From assembly GCF_030719295.1 (NCBI RefSeq), contig NZ_CP120997.1, positions 6,768,001 to 6,832,000 on the forward strand: a DNA stretch of 64,000 bases. Direction: 5' to 3'. Shown one piece after another: positions 35,884 through 43,973 of this stretch. The notes beneath the pieces were generated by a model. It searched no databases. It was given only the letters and a program-made list of their open reading frames with translations, and was not told the origin of the DNA. The stretch is from Streptomyces sp. Mut1. Its GTDB lineage: Bacteria; Actinomycetota; Actinomycetes; Streptomycetales; Streptomycetaceae. Positions within the stretch are counted from its first letter, which is position 1; each line of letters opens with the position of its first letter. Both the position numbers and the translations under genes were made by a program.

Positions 35884-36468
35884 TCAGCCGGTGAAGATCT
35901 CGACGACCGTCCAGATCGCGAGCCCCGCCATGCACAGCCCGCCGATGCGCTGAACGGTCTTCAGCGGTACGCGCTTGGCGATGAACCGGCCCGCGAGCAG
36001 CGCCAGCGCCGATACGGACATCAGGGCCGCGGCGGCGCCGATCGCGACGGACCAGGCGCCGTTGCTCGCCGCCAGGTTGGCGGTGGTGATCTGCGTGAGG
36101 TCACCCCACTCGCTGATGAACACCGCCATGAACGCCGTCGAGTACACCGGCCAGAACCCGGTCACCGTCTTCGGGCCCGCGTCGTCGTCCTCGTCGCCCG
36201 CGTCCGCCCGCAGCAGCATGAAGGCGCCGAAGGCGAAGAGGGAGGCCGAGACCAGTTTGACGATCCAGTCGGGCAGCAGACCGATCAGCCCGCCCGCCCC
36301 CACCGCGATGGCGACATGGACGATGAACGCGGACGACGTGCCGAACCAGACGTACAGCGGACGCATCCGCGTGCCCATGGCCAGCGACGCGAACATCGTC
36401 TTGTCCGGGAGTTCGGCGAGGAAGATCAGCCCGAAAGCGGTGATGATCGCCAAGAGGTCGAGATGCAT
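35884..36468 (-). CDS. TMEM165/GDT1-family manganese (Mn2+/Ca2+) exporter
   Basis: The 194-aa membrane protein has six predicted helices and the two family signatures in inverted repeat: FLAELPDKTMFASLAMG (first helix) and FISEWGDLTQITTANLA (fourth helix). The acidic Glu/Asp of these motifs bind the cation. A central acidic loop DAGDEDDDAG separates the halves. Bacterial members such as MneA export Mn2+. A yybP-ykoY manganese riboswitch lies directly upstream on the same strand, which strongly supports this function and predicts induction by excess manganese. ATG 36468 begins the first helix at the expected place; the ribosome-binding site is weak. Confidence 0.9.
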   Translation of the reverse strand: MHLDLLAIITAFGLIFLAELPDKTMFASLAMGTRMRPLYVWFGTSSAFIVHVAIAVGAGGLIGLLPDWIVKLVSASLFAFGAFMLLRADAGDEDDDAGPKTVTGFWPVYSTAFMAVFISEWGDLTQITTANLAASNGAWSVAIGAAAALMSVSALALLAGRFIAKRVPLKTVQRIGGLCMAGLAIWTVVEIFTG

Positions 36469-36561
36469 TCCGGGTGGCTTTCTGTACGAGCCGGGCCCCG
36501 GATCTTCCGCGAAGTGCCGCTCGGGCGTTTCGGAGGACCACTCGGCCCGGCATGACGGCAC

Positions 36562-36580
36562 CGCCCACGGGGTGTGGGCG
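36562..36580 (-). promoter_or_regulatory. Hairpin in the riboswitch expression platform
   Basis: CGCCCAC and GTGGGCG form a perfect 7-bp stem with a 5-nt loop just after the aptamer and about 95 nt before the start codon. It could act as a switchable terminator or antiterminator partner; no U-tract follows. Confidence 0.4.
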
Positions 36581-36585
36581 TGTCA

Positions 36586-36697
36586 TACCTGACCGAAGGT
36601 CTCGCCCACCCGTGAACCACGAGCCCGGCCACCGGGAACCCGGAGGTTCCAGTGTGTCGACGACCGGTTTGCAGGGCTACTCCCCTTCGCAGCCGTC
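36586..36697 (-). promoter_or_regulatory. yybP-ykoY manganese riboswitch aptamer
   Basis: Reading the minus strand, the two invariant parts of this class are present. GAAGGGGAGTAGCCC comes at the 5' side (core complement 36676-36685), and GGCGAGACCTTCGGTC comes at the 3' side (complement 36594-36605). CGAAGG and CCTTCG pair to form P1. The intervening 70 nt hold hairpins of the sort seen in the variable arms. The element begins within 10 bp of the stop codon of the upstream hydrolase gene, so its promoter probably lies inside that gene. It should bind Mn2+ and turn on the exporter. Confidence 0.88.
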
Positions 36698-36701
36698 TAC
36701 A

Positions 36702-37628
36702 TTACCGCACCCGGGCAATGTCGCGGTCGGCCGGCCATACGCGGTCCAGGAAGCCGGCGATCAGCGGGGCGATCCGCGGCAGCCGGTCCTCCAGGGCGAA
36801 GTGCCCGGTGTCGAAGAGGTGCAGTTCGGCGTCCGGGAGGTCCCGCAGATAGGCGCGCGCACCGGGCTCGGGGAAGAACATGTCGCCGGTGCCCCAGACG
36901 ACGAGCGCCGGCGGGGTGTGCGTGCGCAGCCAGTCCTGCCACCGCGGATAGAGCGCGACATTGGAGTGGTAGTCGAACGCGAGGTCGAGCTGCGGCCGGG
37001 TACGGCCCGGCAGGTCGAGGAAGTGCTGGTCCAGGGTCCAGCCGTCGGGCGCGACCAGCTCGGGATCGGCGGTGCCGCCCTCGTACTGGGCGCGGGTCGC
37101 GGACGGCGTCAGCAGCGACCGTACGGTGTCGGCGGCGCCGGGCTCCTCCGGGCGCAGCGCGATGAACGCGCGAGCCTGCTCCGACAGCCCCTCCTCGTAG
37201 GCGTTGGCGTTCTGGACGACCAGCCCGGCGATCCACTCCGGGTGGCGGGTGGCGAGCCGGAATCCGACCGGTGCGCCGAAGTCGAAGACGTACATCACGA
37301 AGCGGGACAGCCCGATCCGGCGGACGAAGCCCTCGGTGATATCGGCGAGCCGGTCGAAGGTGTACGTGAACGGCCCGCCCTCGGTGGAGGAGGCGGGGGC
37401 GTCGCTGTGGCCGAAGCCGGGGTAGTCCGGGGCGATCAGGCGGTAGTGCGAGCCGAGGGCGTCCATCAGCCGGCGGAACTGGTGCGAGGCGGACGGGAAG
37501 CCGTGCAGCAACAGCAACACCGGGGCGTCCCCCGGCGGTCCGGCGGGGACCGATTCGCGGTAGAAGACACGGACGCCGTCGACCTCGACGTGCCGGTGGC
37601 GGATCTGGGGAACGGTGTGGAGCGCCAT
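36702..37628 (-). CDS. Alpha/beta hydrolase, haloalkane dehalogenase/epoxide hydrolase type
   Basis: The 308-aa enzyme has the oxyanion segment LLLHGFPSASHQFR. The nucleophile position is Asp in MYVFDFGAPVG, where lipases have Ser, which places it with haloalkane dehalogenases and epoxide hydrolases. The acid is in WGTGDMFF and the His in FDTGHFALED. The physiological substrate is unknown. ATG 37628 is preferred, with GGAGG 9 nt upstream; GTG 37634 is in frame but too close. It is divergent from a CGNR zinc-finger regulator gene, which may control it. Confidence 0.85.
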   Translation of the reverse strand: MALHTVPQIRHRHVEVDGVRVFYRESVPAGPPGDAPVLLLLHGFPSASHQFRRLMDALGSHYRLIAPDYPGFGHSDAPASSTEGGPFTYTFDRLADITEGFVRRIGLSRFVMYVFDFGAPVGFRLATRHPEWIAGLVVQNANAYEEGLSEQARAFIALRPEEPGAADTVRSLLTPSATRAQYEGGTADPELVAPDGWTLDQHFLDLPGRTRPQLDLAFDYHSNVALYPRWQDWLRTHTPPALVVWGTGDMFFPEPGARAYLRDLPDAELHLFDTGHFALEDRLPRIAPLIAGFLDRVWPADRDIARVR

Positions 37629-37656
37629 GTTCACATGCCTCCTGGGCGACTTGATG

Positions 37657-37721
37657 CATTAGCTCTGGGGCAGTTCTACGGCGAGGACTACTAATGTGTC
37701 AAGGTGCTGAGTTAGCATTAG
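37657..37721. promoter_or_regulatory. Divergent promoter region with three CATTAG half-sites
   Basis: CATTAG occurs at 37657-37662 and 37716-37721 and, inverted, as CTAATG at 37691-37696. TAGCAT (37713-37718) is 7 nt before ATG 37726 and can serve as a -10 for a leaderless regulator mRNA. The repeated half-sites suggest binding of one regulator to control both genes. Confidence 0.4.
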
Positions 37722-37725
37722 GCAC

Positions 37726-38304
37726 ATGAATGGTTCCGAGCCCATGACCGGCGAGCCGCTCGCCCTGGACCTGCTGAACACGCTTCCGTACACGGCGCAG
37801 GGCGCACCGACCGACCATCTGGCCGACGCGGCGGGCCTGCGGGCCTGGCTGGCGCTGGAGGGGGAACGGCTGCCCGCCGCCGGAGCCGGGGCGGTGGAGC
37901 CGGACGACGCCGCGGCGGTGCGCGAGGTCCGGGCGTATGCCGCGGCCGCCGTCGCGGCGGTCCGGCGCGGCGAGCGCCCGCCCGCCTCCGCCCTGCGCGG
38001 ACTCAACGACGCACAGCTCGCCGCCCCCGCCGTCCGATACGCCACCTGGGACGGCGACGCGGTCGTGGTCGAGGACCGCCGTCCGGGCACCCTGGGGTCA
38101 CGGGTGGCCGCCGCGCTCGCCGCGGAGGTGGCCGGCCTGCTCGCGGACCCGGACATCCGCAAGGTCCGGGAGTGCGAGGCGGACGACTGCACGATGCTGT
38201 TCCTGCCGGCCCACCCACGCCGCCGCTGGTGCTCGGCCGCACGCTGCGGCAACCGCGCACGGGTGGCCCGCTACTACCAGCGCCACAAGGGCGAGGACAC
38301 GTAA
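37726..38304 (+). CDS. CGNR zinc-finger transcriptional regulator with ABATE domain
   Basis: The 192-aa protein has an N-terminal ABATE domain (about 8-135, beginning GEPLALDLLNTLPYTAQG). The C-terminal CGNR zinc finger has CEADDCTMLF followed by WCSAARCGNRARVARYYQRH, where four Cys residues bind zinc and the CGNR helix contacts DNA. These proteins are stand-alone regulators, usually encoded next to their target. Here the target is probably the divergent alpha/beta hydrolase gene. Confidence 0.88.
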   Translation: MNGSEPMTGEPLALDLLNTLPYTAQGAPTDHLADAAGLRAWLALEGERLPAAGAGAVEPDDAAAVREVRAYAAAAVAAVRRGERPPASALRGLNDAQLAAPAVRYATWDGDAVVVEDRRPGTLGSRVAAALAAEVAGLLADPDIRKVRECEADDCTMLFLPAHPRRRWCSAARCGNRARVARYYQRHKGEDT

Positions 38305-38392
38305 TCAGCGCCGCGCGAGCAGGAACGCCTGCGGGGTCCGCTCCGGCGGGTGTGCGGACCGTACCGGCGGCCACCGACCGTGGGCGCGGTCC

Positions 38393-38884
38393 TCAGCCGA
38401 CGCGGTGGCCGTCCTCCAGTTCCACCGGGCCCGCGCCAGACTTCAGCGCACCCAGCGCCGCGTGGATGCGGCGCCCGCGTGCACCCGGCAGGTAGCGGTC
38501 CAGCTCCGCCGGCTCCACCAGCTTCCACGACAGCAGCTCCGACTCCTGGAGCCGGACCGCCTTCAGCTGGTCCTCGTCCAGGACCCCGCCGTCGTACACA
38601 TAGGCCACGATCGGCGGCCGGTCGCTGCCGCGTGCCCAGTCGACCGCGAGGAGGCGGCCCGGCTCCACATCGAGCCCGATCTCCTCCAGCGACTCGCGCC
38701 GCGCACCCTGCCGCGGGCTCTCGCCGTCCGCCGACTCGACCGTGCCGCCGGGCAGCGTCCAGTGCTCCCGGTAGTTCGGTTCGACGATCAGGACCCGTCC
38801 CGAGGCGTCGCGGAAGACGCAGGCCGCGCCCACGAGGACCTTGGGAAGACCGGCGATGTACGTGGCGTAGTCATGAGTGGTCAC
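38393..38884 (-). CDS. NUDIX hydrolase
   Basis: The 163-aa protein has a Nudix box, PGGTVESADGESPRQGARRESLEEIGL. The REsLEEiGL part and the Glu-x7-Arg-Glu spacing are intact, but the segment between the first Gly and the Glu has two extra residues compared with the usual G-x5-E. It hydrolyses a nucleoside diphosphate linked to another moiety; the substrate is unknown. GTG 38884 is 6 nt behind TAGGCT, so the mRNA is probably leaderless. Divergent from the glycerate kinase gene. Confidence 0.85.
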   Translation of the reverse strand: MTTHDYATYIAGLPKVLVGAACVFRDASGRVLIVEPNYREHWTLPGGTVESADGESPRQGARRESLEEIGLDVEPGRLLAVDWARGSDRPPIVAYVYDGGVLDEDQLKAVRLQESELLSWKLVEPAELDRYLPGARGRRIHAALGALKSGAGPVELEDGHRVG

Positions 38885-38890
38885 GCGGGC

Positions 38891-38915
38891 AGCCTAGGCG
38901 CAGTTTGATCGATCA
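38891..38915 (-). promoter_or_regulatory. Leaderless -10 box and TGATCGATCA palindrome before the NUDIX gene
   Basis: TAGGCT (minus strand, 38896-38891) lies 6 nt before GTG 38884. A 10-bp palindrome TGATCGATCA (38906-38915) lies upstream near the -35 position and could be a regulator site for this gene or the divergent glycerate kinase gene. Confidence 0.35.
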
Positions 38916-38992
38916 GACCATGGGCACGGGGCGGGTGCTGCGGATAGGGTCGGGGCGGCGCGACTGCCTGTTCGAAAGCAAAGGGAATCAAG

Positions 38993-40126
38993 GTGACGGA
39001 CGGAGCAGTGATGGAGACCGCACGCGTGCTCGTCGCGGCGGACAAGTTCAAGGGCTCGCTCACGGCCGTGCAGGTCGCCGAGCGGGTGACGGCCGGGCTG
39101 CGGCGCGTCGTCCCTGACGTGCGGGTGGAGACCCTGCCCGTGGCGGACGGCGGCGACGGCACGGTGGCGGCGGCGGTGGCCGCCGGGTTCGAACGCCGCG
39201 AGGCACGCGTGACCGGGCCGCTGGGGGAGCCCGTGACCGCCGCGTACGCCGTGCGCGGCACCACAGCGGTGGTCGAGATGGCCGAGGCGTCGGGCCTCCA
39301 GCACCTGCCCGACGGCGTGTTCGCGCCGCTCACGGCCACCACGTACGGCTCCGGGGAACTGCTGCTCGCCGCGGCGGAGGCGGGGGCCCGGACCATCGTG
39401 TTCGGGGTCGGCGGCAGCGCGACCACGGACGGCGGCGCCGGCATGCTGGCCGCCCTCGGCGCGCGCTTCCTCGACGCGGACGGCAAGCCGGTCGGGCCGG
39501 GCGGCGGCGGCCTCGCCGATCTCGCCGAGGCCGACCTCTCCGGGCTCGACCCCCGGCTGAAGGGGATCGACCTGATCCTTGCCAGCGACGTCGACAACCC
39601 GCTGACCGGCCCGAAGGGCGCACCCGAGGTCTACGGACGCCAGAAGGGCGCCACCGAGGCGGACATCGCGGTGCTCGACGCGGCGCTCGCCCACTACGCC
39701 TCCCTGCTGGGGCCGGAACAGGCCCAGCAGCCGGGCGCCGGGGCGGCGGGCGGCATCGGGTACGGGGCGCTCGTCGCACTCGGTGCGCGGTTCCGGCCCG
39801 GGATCGAGGTCATGCTCGACGTCCTCGGCTTCGCGCCCGCGCTGGAGCGGGCCACCCTCGTCATCACCGGCGAGGGCTCCCTCGACGCCCAGACCCTCCA
39901 CGGCAAGGCCCCGGCCGGCGTCGCCGCCGCCGCGCGCGCGGCGGGCATCGACGTCGTCGCGGTCTGCGGCCGCCTGGCCCTGGCGCCGGAGGCGCTGGGG
40001 CATGCGGGCATCCGCCGGGCGTACGCCCTGACGGAGCTGGAGCCGGATCCGGCGGTGTGCATGGCCGAGGCGGGACCGCTGCTGGAACGCGTCGCGGAGT
40101 CGATCGCGCGGGACTTCCTGCGCTGA
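38993..40126 (+). CDS. Glycerate kinase (GarK/GlxK family)
   Basis: The 377-aa enzyme phosphorylates D-glycerate to 2-phosphoglycerate. Family marks are VAADKFKGSLTAVQVAERV at the N-terminus, PVADGGDGTVAA, the GVGGSATTDGGAGM block and TGEGSLDAQTLHGKAPAGVA. GTG 38993 has AAAGGG 7 nt upstream. Glycerate could come from glyoxylate, which the ethylmalonyl-CoA pathway encoded later in this window releases, but there is no direct operon link. Confidence 0.92.
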   Translation: MTDGAVMETARVLVAADKFKGSLTAVQVAERVTAGLRRVVPDVRVETLPVADGGDGTVAAAVAAGFERREARVTGPLGEPVTAAYAVRGTTAVVEMAEASGLQHLPDGVFAPLTATTYGSGELLLAAAEAGARTIVFGVGGSATTDGGAGMLAALGARFLDADGKPVGPGGGGLADLAEADLSGLDPRLKGIDLILASDVDNPLTGPKGAPEVYGRQKGATEADIAVLDAALAHYASLLGPEQAQQPGAGAAGGIGYGALVALGARFRPGIEVMLDVLGFAPALERATLVITGEGSLDAQTLHGKAPAGVAAAARAAGIDVVAVCGRLALAPEALGHAGIRRAYALTELEPDPAVCMAEAGPLLERVAESIARDFLR

Positions 40127-40146
40127 GGCGCTCCCGGGGCCGTTTC

Positions 40147-40196
40147 AGTCCCTCCGGCGACTGAGGAGCGGGGGTCCCGGGGCGGAGCCCCCGGTT
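40147..40196 (+). repeat. Copy of a dispersed Streptomyces intergenic repeat with hairpin
   Basis: After glycerate kinase the sequence CCTCCGGCGACTGAGGAGC is followed by GGTCCCGGGGCGGAGCCCCCGG. This resembles the gtccggcgtttgagga...gggggcggagccccc repeat that I recall downstream of many Streptomyces genes. It folds into a GC hairpin and probably serves as a terminator. The rest of the 269-bp gap before the next gene is C-rich without recognisable features. Confidence 0.5.
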
Positions 40197-40395
40197 ACGG
40201 GAAGGGGCGGGCAGGGGACAAGCGGCCGCAGGCGCCCCGCCCGCCCCCCTCCGCAACCCCGCCCCTGTGCGCCCGCACAACCCCACCCCCACCCTCACGG
40301 GGCACCCGCAGCGTCTCGCCCGCCGCCCATGGACGCCCCCCTCCTCCCCCTGCTGGTCTGTGGCCCCACACAGGCACGCGGAAGGAGGAGGACGC

Positions 40396-41196
40396 ATGGC
40401 AACGCTCGAGATCCGCGCACTGTCCGTGGCCTACGGCCCCGTACGCTCCCTGCGCGACGTCTCCCTCGATGTGCCGGACGGCGCGATCACCGCCGTACTC
40501 GGCGGCAACGGGGCCGGGAAGACCACACTGCTGCGGGCCGTATCGCGGACCCTCGGCTTCCATCGCGGGACGGGCACCGGAACCGTCCGGTTCGACGGGC
40601 AGCCCCTGGACGGGCTGCGCCCCGACCGGGTGGTGGCCGCCGGAGTGGTCCAGGTACCCGAGGGGCGCCAGGTGTTCGCCCGGATGACGGTGGCCGACAA
40701 TCTGCGGGCGGGCGCCCTCGGGGCACCCGGCGGCCGCAGGGCGGCGGCCGACGCGCTCGCGCGCGTGCACGAGCTGTTCCCGGTGCTCGCCCGGCGCGCC
40801 CACCAGAGCGCCGGGCTGCTGTCCGGCGGCGAGCAGCAGATGCTGGCCATGGGACGCGCCCTGATGGCCCGGCCCAGACTGCTCCTGCTGGACGAGCCCT
40901 CCCTCGGGCTCGCCCCGCTGATGGCGCAGCGCATCGCCGAGACGGTGCGGGAGATCAACGCGTCCGGCACCTCCGTCCTGCTGGTCGAGCAGAACGCGTC
41001 GATCGCGCTTCGGCTCGCGTCCACGGCGTACGTACTGGAGGTCGGCGAGGTCACCCTGGAGGGGCCGGCCGCTGAACTGGCCGCCTCCGACGAGGTGCGC
41101 CGCCGCTATCTGGGCGTCGTCGACGAGACGGCGGCCGAGGACGCGGACCGGGCCGCGACCGCGTCCGTCCGCACCCTGAGCAGGTGGTCCGCGTGA
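40396..41196 (+). CDS. Branched-chain amino acid ABC transporter ATP-binding protein (LivF-like)
   Basis: The 266-aa ATPase has Walker A GGNGAGKTTLL, the LivF-type VPEGRQVFARMTVADNL segment, signature LSGGEQQMLAMGRAL, Walker B LLLLDEPSLGLAP and the switch region. With the LivG-like protein it powers uptake through the LivH/LivM pair. ATG 40396 follows AAGGAGGAG. It is the first of five overlapping genes, an unusual order with ATPases first and the binding protein last. Confidence 0.92.
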   Translation: MATLEIRALSVAYGPVRSLRDVSLDVPDGAITAVLGGNGAGKTTLLRAVSRTLGFHRGTGTGTVRFDGQPLDGLRPDRVVAAGVVQVPEGRQVFARMTVADNLRAGALGAPGGRRAAADALARVHELFPVLARRAHQSAGLLSGGEQQMLAMGRALMARPRLLLLDEPSLGLAPLMAQRIAETVREINASGTSVLLVEQNASIALRLASTAYVLEVGEVTLEGPAAELAASDEVRRRYLGVVDETAAEDADRAATASVRTLSRWSA

Positions 41197-41993
41197 CCGC
41201 CACCGCCACCGACGCCCGCGAAACCGCACCCCCCGCCCTCGCCGTCCACGACGTCACCGTCCGCTTCGCCGGGCTCACCGCCCTCGACGGCGTCTCGTTC
41301 ACCGTGGAGCCGGGCAGCGTGCACGCCGTCATCGGCCCCAACGGGGCGGGCAAGTCCACCACGTTCAACGTGCTGTCCGGGGTCTACCGGGCGGCCTCCG
41401 GGAGCGTCCGCCTCGGGACGGCCGAGCTCACCGGGCGCGCCCCGCACGAGATCGCCGCGCTCGGCGTCGCCCGCACCTTCCAGAACCTCGCGCTGCCCCC
41501 GCACGCCACCGTCGCCGACACCCTCATGCTGGGCCGGCACCGGCTGACCCGGGCCGGCTTCCTCGCCAGTGGACTGGGGCTGCCGTCCGCGAAGCGCGAG
41601 ACCGCCGCCCATCGCGAACGGGTCCGCGAGATCGCCGGGTTCATCGGGCTGGAGAAGGAACTGGGACGGCCCGCCGGGGCGCTCCCGTACGGGCAGCAGA
41701 AGCTGGTCGAGCTGGGCCGGGCGCTGTGCATGGAGCCCCAAGTGCTCCTTCTGGACGAGCCCGTCGCCGGGATGACCGCCGACGAACGGCGCCGCACCGC
41801 GGCGATCGTGGCCGGGGTCCGCGACGGCCTCGGCATCTCGATCGTGCTCGTCGAACACGACATGGGGGTGGTGATGCGGCTCGCGGACGCCGTGACCGTA
41901 CTCGACTTCGGACGCAGGATCGCCGGCGGCACCCCCGCCGAGGTCCAGAACGACCCGGCCGTCGTCCAGGCCTACTTGGGGGCACCGCAATGA
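41193..41993 (+). CDS. Branched-chain amino acid ABC transporter ATP-binding protein (LivG-like)
   Basis: This 266-aa ATPase has Walker A GPNGAGKSTTFN and the LivG marks GVARTFQNL and EHDMGVVMRLAD. The ABC signature is divergent (PYGQQKLVELGRAL, lacking the canonical LSGG), which is common in LivG. GTG 41193 overlaps the LivF-like stop (GTGA) and so is translationally coupled; GTG 41184 is the in-frame alternative. Confidence 0.92.
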   Translation: MTATATDARETAPPALAVHDVTVRFAGLTALDGVSFTVEPGSVHAVIGPNGAGKSTTFNVLSGVYRAASGSVRLGTAELTGRAPHEIAALGVARTFQNLALPPHATVADTLMLGRHRLTRAGFLASGLGLPSAKRETAAHRERVREIAGFIGLEKELGRPAGALPYGQQKLVELGRALCMEPQVLLLDEPVAGMTADERRRTAAIVAGVRDGLGISIVLVEHDMGVVMRLADAVTVLDFGRRIAGGTPAEVQNDPAVVQAYLGAPQ

Positions 41994-42880
41994 CCACCTT
42001 CATCGAACTCCTCCTCGGCGGCCTGTCCATCGGTTCGGTCTACGCCCTGATCGCGCTCGGCTTCGTCGTCATCTTCAAGGCCACCGAGGTCGTCAACTTC
42101 GCCCACGCCTCACTGCTGCTGGCCGGCGGCTACGTCACCGCCGTGCTCCACGACCACATCGGCTTCTGGCCCGCCCTCGCTGTCGGCATCGCGGGCGCGG
42201 CCGTCGTCGGCGCGGCCGTGGAGTTCCTGGTGATGCGCCGCTACCGGGGCAGCGACCACAGCGTCCTGGCCATCGTCACCATCGGCGTCGACATCCTGCT
42301 CACCACCGAGCTCACCCGCCGCATGGGGACGGAGGTCCTCTCGCTCGGCGACCCCTGGGGCGACCGGGTCCTCACCATCGGCGACGTCACGATCGCCCAG
42401 ACCCGGGTCGCCGCGTTCGTCGCCGCCGCCCTCCTCATCACCGTCTTCCTGCTCGCCTTCCGCTTCACCTCCTGGGGCGTGTCGATGCGCGCCGCCGCCG
42501 AGAACCCGCAGACCGCGGCGCTGATGGGGGTCAGGCTGGGCCGGGTCTCGCTCGCCGCCTGGGCGGTCGCCGGGGCGCTCGCCGCCGTCGCCGCGCTCTT
42601 CCTCACCGTCTTCCCCACCCCCGGCCTGGAACGGGCCACCTCGCTCGCCGCGCTCAAGGCGTTCCCCGCTGCGATCCTCGGCGGACTCGACTCGACGACC
42701 GGCGCCCTGGCCGGCGGACTGATCGTCGGCGTCACCGAGTCGCTCGCCACCGGCTACCAGAGCGACCTGTCGTTCCTCGGCCGGGGCATCGGCGACCTCG
42801 CCCCCTACCTGGTGATGGTGATCGTGCTGCTCCTGCGGCCCGCGGGACTCTTCGGTACGAAGGAGCTCGCCCGTGTCTGA
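41990..42880 (+). CDS. Branched-chain amino acid ABC transporter permease (LivH-like)
   Basis: The 296-aa membrane protein starts with the LivH signature LLGGLSIGSVYALIALGFVVIFKATEVVNFAH and has about eight helices. The later ENPQTAALMGVRLGRV loop contacts the ATPase. Its ATG overlaps the stop of the LivG-like gene by 4 bp. Confidence 0.93.
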   Translation: MTTFIELLLGGLSIGSVYALIALGFVVIFKATEVVNFAHASLLLAGGYVTAVLHDHIGFWPALAVGIAGAAVVGAAVEFLVMRRYRGSDHSVLAIVTIGVDILLTTELTRRMGTEVLSLGDPWGDRVLTIGDVTIAQTRVAAFVAAALLITVFLLAFRFTSWGVSMRAAAENPQTAALMGVRLGRVSLAAWAVAGALAAVAALFLTVFPTPGLERATSLAALKAFPAAILGGLDSTTGALAGGLIVGVTESLATGYQSDLSFLGRGIGDLAPYLVMVIVLLLRPAGLFGTKELARV

Positions 42881-43973
42881 GACCACGACCACACCGCCCG
42901 CCGCCGTCATCGGCCTCGCCGCCCGGCTGCGCCGGCCCCGCACCTGGCTGTGGGCGGCCGGTTCGGTGCTGCTGCTCGCCCTCCCGTTCTACCTGGACCG
43001 CTTCTGGCTCCAGGCCGGGCTGTTCGCGATGGCCGCCGCGATCGGCGCCATCGGGCTCAACCTGCTCACCGGAGCCACCGGCCAGCTCTCCATGGGCCAC
43101 GCGTTCTTCCTCGCGGTGGGCGCGTACGGCTACTGCGTCCTGGCGGGGGAGAGCGGTACGGAGAACGGGCACGCGCTGACCGGGCTCGGCCTGCCCAGCT
43201 GGCTCGCGGCCGTCCTCGCCGTCCTCCTCGCCGGAGCCGCCGGCGGGCTGTTCAGCCCCATCGCGAGCCGGCTGCGCGGCGCCTACCTCGGCATCGCGAC
43301 GCTGGCGCTGATCTTCATCGGCCAGCACGTCCTGTTCAACGCCGGTTCCCTCACCGGGGGCTACAACGGCCGTTCCGTACCCCCGCTCTCGCTCTTCGGC
43401 TTCACCTTCGACGACACGGAGGTGCTGGTCGCCGCGGTGCCCTTCCAGTCCTCCGAGAAGCTCTGGTACGCGGCGCTGGCCGCGCTGCTCCTGAGCGGCC
43501 TGTTCGCGCGCGGGGTGCTGCGCGGCCGGCCGGGACGGGCGCTGAACGCGATCAGGGACCACCGGATCGCGGCCGGGGTGATGGGCGTACCGGTGGCCCG
43601 CTACCGGGCGGGCGTCTTCGTCCTGTCCTCGATGTACGCGGGACTGGCGGGCGTCCTGCTGGCGCTCGTCTTCCAGCGGACGGTTCCCGAGTACTTCGGC
43701 ATGGTCCTGTCCCTCGAATACCTCGCCATGATCGTCATCGGCGGGCTCGGCACCGTGGCGGGAGCGGTCGTCGGCGCCGCCTTCGTCTCCCTGCTGCCAC
43801 AGCTGCTCACCCGCTACAGCGACTCCCTGCCCCTGGTCTCCGCCCCCGGCACCGGCGGTCTGGCACCGGGCGAGGCGTCGCGCTACCTGTACGGCGCCGC
43901 GGTGGTCGCGGCGGTCCTGTTCCTGCCAGGCGGCCTGACACGCCCGATGAAGAACTCAGGGGAGAACAAATGA
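42873..43973 (+). CDS. Branched-chain amino acid ABC transporter permease (LivM-like)
   Basis: The 366-aa permease carries the LivM marks AAIGAIGLNLLTGATGQLSMGHAFFLAVGAYGY and the cytoplasmic loop LNAIRDHRIAAGVMGV. It overlaps the LivH-like gene by 8 bp, starting at GTG 42873, and forms the translocation channel with it. Confidence 0.93.
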   Translation: MSETTTTPPAAVIGLAARLRRPRTWLWAAGSVLLLALPFYLDRFWLQAGLFAMAAAIGAIGLNLLTGATGQLSMGHAFFLAVGAYGYCVLAGESGTENGHALTGLGLPSWLAAVLAVLLAGAAGGLFSPIASRLRGAYLGIATLALIFIGQHVLFNAGSLTGGYNGRSVPPLSLFGFTFDDTEVLVAAVPFQSSEKLWYAALAALLLSGLFARGVLRGRPGRALNAIRDHRIAAGVMGVPVARYRAGVFVLSSMYAGLAGVLLALVFQRTVPEYFGMVLSLEYLAMIVIGGLGTVAGAVVGAAFVSLLPQLLTRYSDSLPLVSAPGTGGLAPGEASRYLYGAAVVAAVLFLPGGLTRPMKNSGENK

